DNA from: Bacteriovoracaceae bacterium | Lineage (GTDB): Bacteria > Bdellovibrionota > UBA1018 | Reading direction: 5' to 3' | NCBI GenBank assembly: GCA_947500275.1 | Contig: CANMSW010000124.1 | Location: forward strand, 1-6,697 | DNA: 6,697 nucleotides | In this document: in pieces, positions 5,838 through 6,697 of the stretch | How the letters are laid out: each line of letters opens with the position of its first letter | How positions within the stretch are numbered: the first letter of the stretch is position 1 | Position numbers and translations under genes: made by a program | Notes under the pieces: generated by a model | What the model was told of the DNA's origin: nothing | What the model saw: the letters and a program-made list of their open reading frames with translations, nothing else | Databases searched by the model: none

Positions 5838-6350
5838 ATGAAATTTACTTTTAAGATGCTGTCATTCCTGTTTTTGACGATTTCACTGCCGGTTTTGGCT
5901 CAGGACAAGCCTTTGACCGACGCCGAGCAGGTAGCTGGGCTGCAAAAAATGTGTGCAGACAATGGCGAGGCGATGAAGCAGCGCCAGGCCCAGAAATCCC
6001 TGTACGAACGTCTGGGTAAGCGGCCGCGGATTCAGGTGCTGTCCAAGAAGATTCTTGCAGCACACTCTGCCAATCCAAAGATCGGTCATATGTTTGCTCA
6101 CGTGAACAAAGCCCAATTCGTAAAGCACGTGACCGAGTTCTTGGTCGTAGGCACTGGTGGGACCGCAAAGTACACTGGAAAAGACATGGGCACAGTTCAT
6201 CGGAGCCTGCGCATTACGAACGCGGACTTTCTTGCTGCCGGCGGCGATGTGAACGGCGTGATGAAGGCAATGAAGTATGGCGAGAATGAGACGCAGGAAG
6301 TCGTTTGCGCGCTCGTTTCCTTTGTTCCAGTTGTTGTGGTTCAGCAGTAA
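5838..6350 (+). CDS. Exported group-1 truncated hemoglobin
   Basis: A 170-aa heme protein. AGGAGG (5828-5833) precedes ATG 5838 by 4 bases. Residues 1-21 are a Sec signal peptide (Lys2, Lys6, core to Leu20, cleavage after V-L-A21), so the globin should be periplasmic; most truncated hemoglobins are cytosolic. A linker of about 30 residues with Cys39 precedes the globin domain, which starts at S-L-Y-E-R-L-G (54-60) and continues with the T-G-G-x-x-K-Y-T-G-K-D-M hallmark (106-117) and proximal His121 (F8). By hand alignment to mycobacterial HbN, B10 is Leu73, E7 Phe94 and E11 Val98, so the usual Tyr-B10/Gln-E11 ligand-stabilising pair is absent. His97 falls at E10, as does the heme-ligating His46 of Synechocystis GlbN. 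Cys157 could pair with Cys39. Likely roles are NO/O2 chemistry, redox sensing or heme handling; which one is inference. Divergent from the HxlR-type regulator. Confidence 0.9.
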   Translation: MKFTFKMLSFLFLTISLPVLAQDKPLTDAEQVAGLQKMCADNGEAMKQRQAQKSLYERLGKRPRIQVLSKKILAAHSANPKIGHMFAHVNKAQFVKHVTEFLVVGTGGTAKYTGKDMGTVHRSLRITNADFLAAGGDVNGVMKAMKYGENETQEVVCALVSFVPVVVVQQ

Positions 6351-6375
6351 GATTTTTTGAACTGCGACCTGTCTA

Positions 6376-6410
6376 AAAAGCCCCGGACTCGATCAGAGTT
6401 CGGGGCTTTT
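6376..6410. terminator. Strong intrinsic terminator, bidirectional
   Basis: Fifteen bases (6376-6390) starting AAAAGCCCCGG pair with 6396-6410 ending CGGGGCTTTT around loop GATCA, with a single G-U. The T-run at 6407-6410 ends plus-strand transcription 26 bases after the hemoglobin stop. The A-run at 6375-6379 supplies a T-run on the minus strand, so it can also end transcription from the outer-membrane protein gene arriving from the right. Confidence 0.9.
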
Positions 6411-6572
6411 CATTAATAAGGCTCATTCCCACCCTCTAAATTCTAACGCCATTCGCCGGATGGATCCAGTTGCACATCGGGCTACGCCTGTCGCTCGGGC
6501 TGGTGCATCAACGGAAAGTGCACGCCAAAGCACCCGTAAAGGTGGCTCAAACGATGCTTAGTCGCACCTGCT
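6411..6572. other. Intergenic stretch, no gene seen
   Basis: This is the space between the terminator and the stop of the minus-strand outer-membrane protein gene. It is probably the 3' untranslated tail of that gene's transcript. A small hairpin GTGCA (6503-6507) with TGCAC (6519-6523) is present. A 33-codon open stretch on the plus strand (6460-6561) has no ribosome binding site and is not called. Confidence 0.5.
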
Positions 6573-6697
6573 TTAAAAACTCACTCCAAGCCCGCCTTGC
6601 AGCGTGAGATCGTAAGGTGAACTCGTGAGGGGCCGAGCAAAGTACTCGTAGGTGCTCCCAAAGCTGATATAGGCCTTCGCGCCACTTTGGAAGCGGG
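6573..6697 (-). CDS. Outer-membrane beta-barrel protein, C-terminal end only
   Basis: Only the last 40 full codons plus stop (TAA, 6575-6573) are inside the window; the rest lies to the right. The visible residues alternate hydrophobic/aromatic with polar or glycine in the pattern of amphipathic transmembrane beta strands: A-Y-I-S-F-G-S-T-Y-E-Y-F-A, a short turn with S-S-P, then Y-D-L-T-L-Q-G-G-L-G-V-S-F. A terminal Phe with hydrophobic residues at alternate positions before it is the classic signal recognised by the BAM outer-membrane assembly machinery. Which barrel family it belongs to cannot be told from this fragment. Its transcript probably ends at the bidirectional terminator about 165 bases downstream. 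It converges on the hemoglobin gene, so shared regulation is not implied. Confidence 0.7.
   Translation of the reverse strand, partial: RFQSGAKAYISFGSTYEYFARPLTSSPYDLTLQGGLGVSF

Noticed and set aside
5851..6200. Two 105-codon minus-strand frames opposite the hemoglobin gene
   Set aside because: They overlap each other and the clear globin gene, show no motif and have no ribosome binding site.
6460..6561. 33-codon plus-strand open frame right of the terminator
   Set aside because: No ribosome binding site, immediately downstream of a strong terminator, and composition without any motif.

Overview
The window (about 50% GC by eye) looks like the chromosome of a Gram-negative bacterium. It encodes one lipoprotein, three proteins with Sec-type signal peptides, and the C-terminus of an apparent outer-membrane beta-barrel protein ending in Phe. 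The style (very large RCC1 lipoprotein, GTG start, small secreted proteins held by two cysteines, purine-rich Shine-Dalgarno sites) would fit a Bdellovibrio-like or other delta-proteobacterial lineage. That placement is an impression, not a demonstration. No tRNA, rRNA, insertion sequence, integrase or CRISPR array is visible.

Left half (1-3594, minus strand): one continuous open frame runs off the left edge. It encodes at least 1198 residues of a lipoprotein: signal peptide with lipobox Cys19, an N-terminal region of about 450 residues that includes probable Ig-like beta-sandwich domains, then at least 13 RCC1 repeats built around a Cys-Trp-Gly motif. Nearly every repeat carries a pair of cysteines, and the one repeat that lost one lost both. 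The frame has no stop in the window and is easy to miss if only closed ORFs are considered.

Middle (3595-4953): about 540 bases without a convincing gene separate this gene from two plus-strand genes for small exported proteins (111 and 144 aa, neither recognised). The gap holds a weak hairpin-plus-T-run terminator, an exact 8-bp inverted repeat, and a perfect 12-bp palindrome just upstream of the first small gene. The two small proteins share a layout: signal peptide, Cys near the mature N-terminus, beta-rich body, Cys near the C-terminus.

Right part (4954-6410): an HxlR-family regulator with a C-terminal SCP2-like extension (minus strand) is divergent from an exported group-1 truncated hemoglobin (plus strand). 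The 111-bp spacer contains a 17-bp palindrome, AGTACA-N5-TGTACT, a good candidate operator for the regulator. The hemoglobin has the proximal His and a second His exactly 24 residues earlier, the spacing of the two heme-ligating histidines of Synechocystis GlbN. This suggests a six-coordinate periplasmic heme protein. A strong intrinsic terminator follows it. The right edge (6573-6697, minus strand) holds the last 40 codons of the probable outer-membrane protein.

The best candidate for an under-described system is the HxlR/SCP2-like regulator paired with a periplasmic truncated hemoglobin. The large disulfide-stapled RCC1 lipoprotein is the second.
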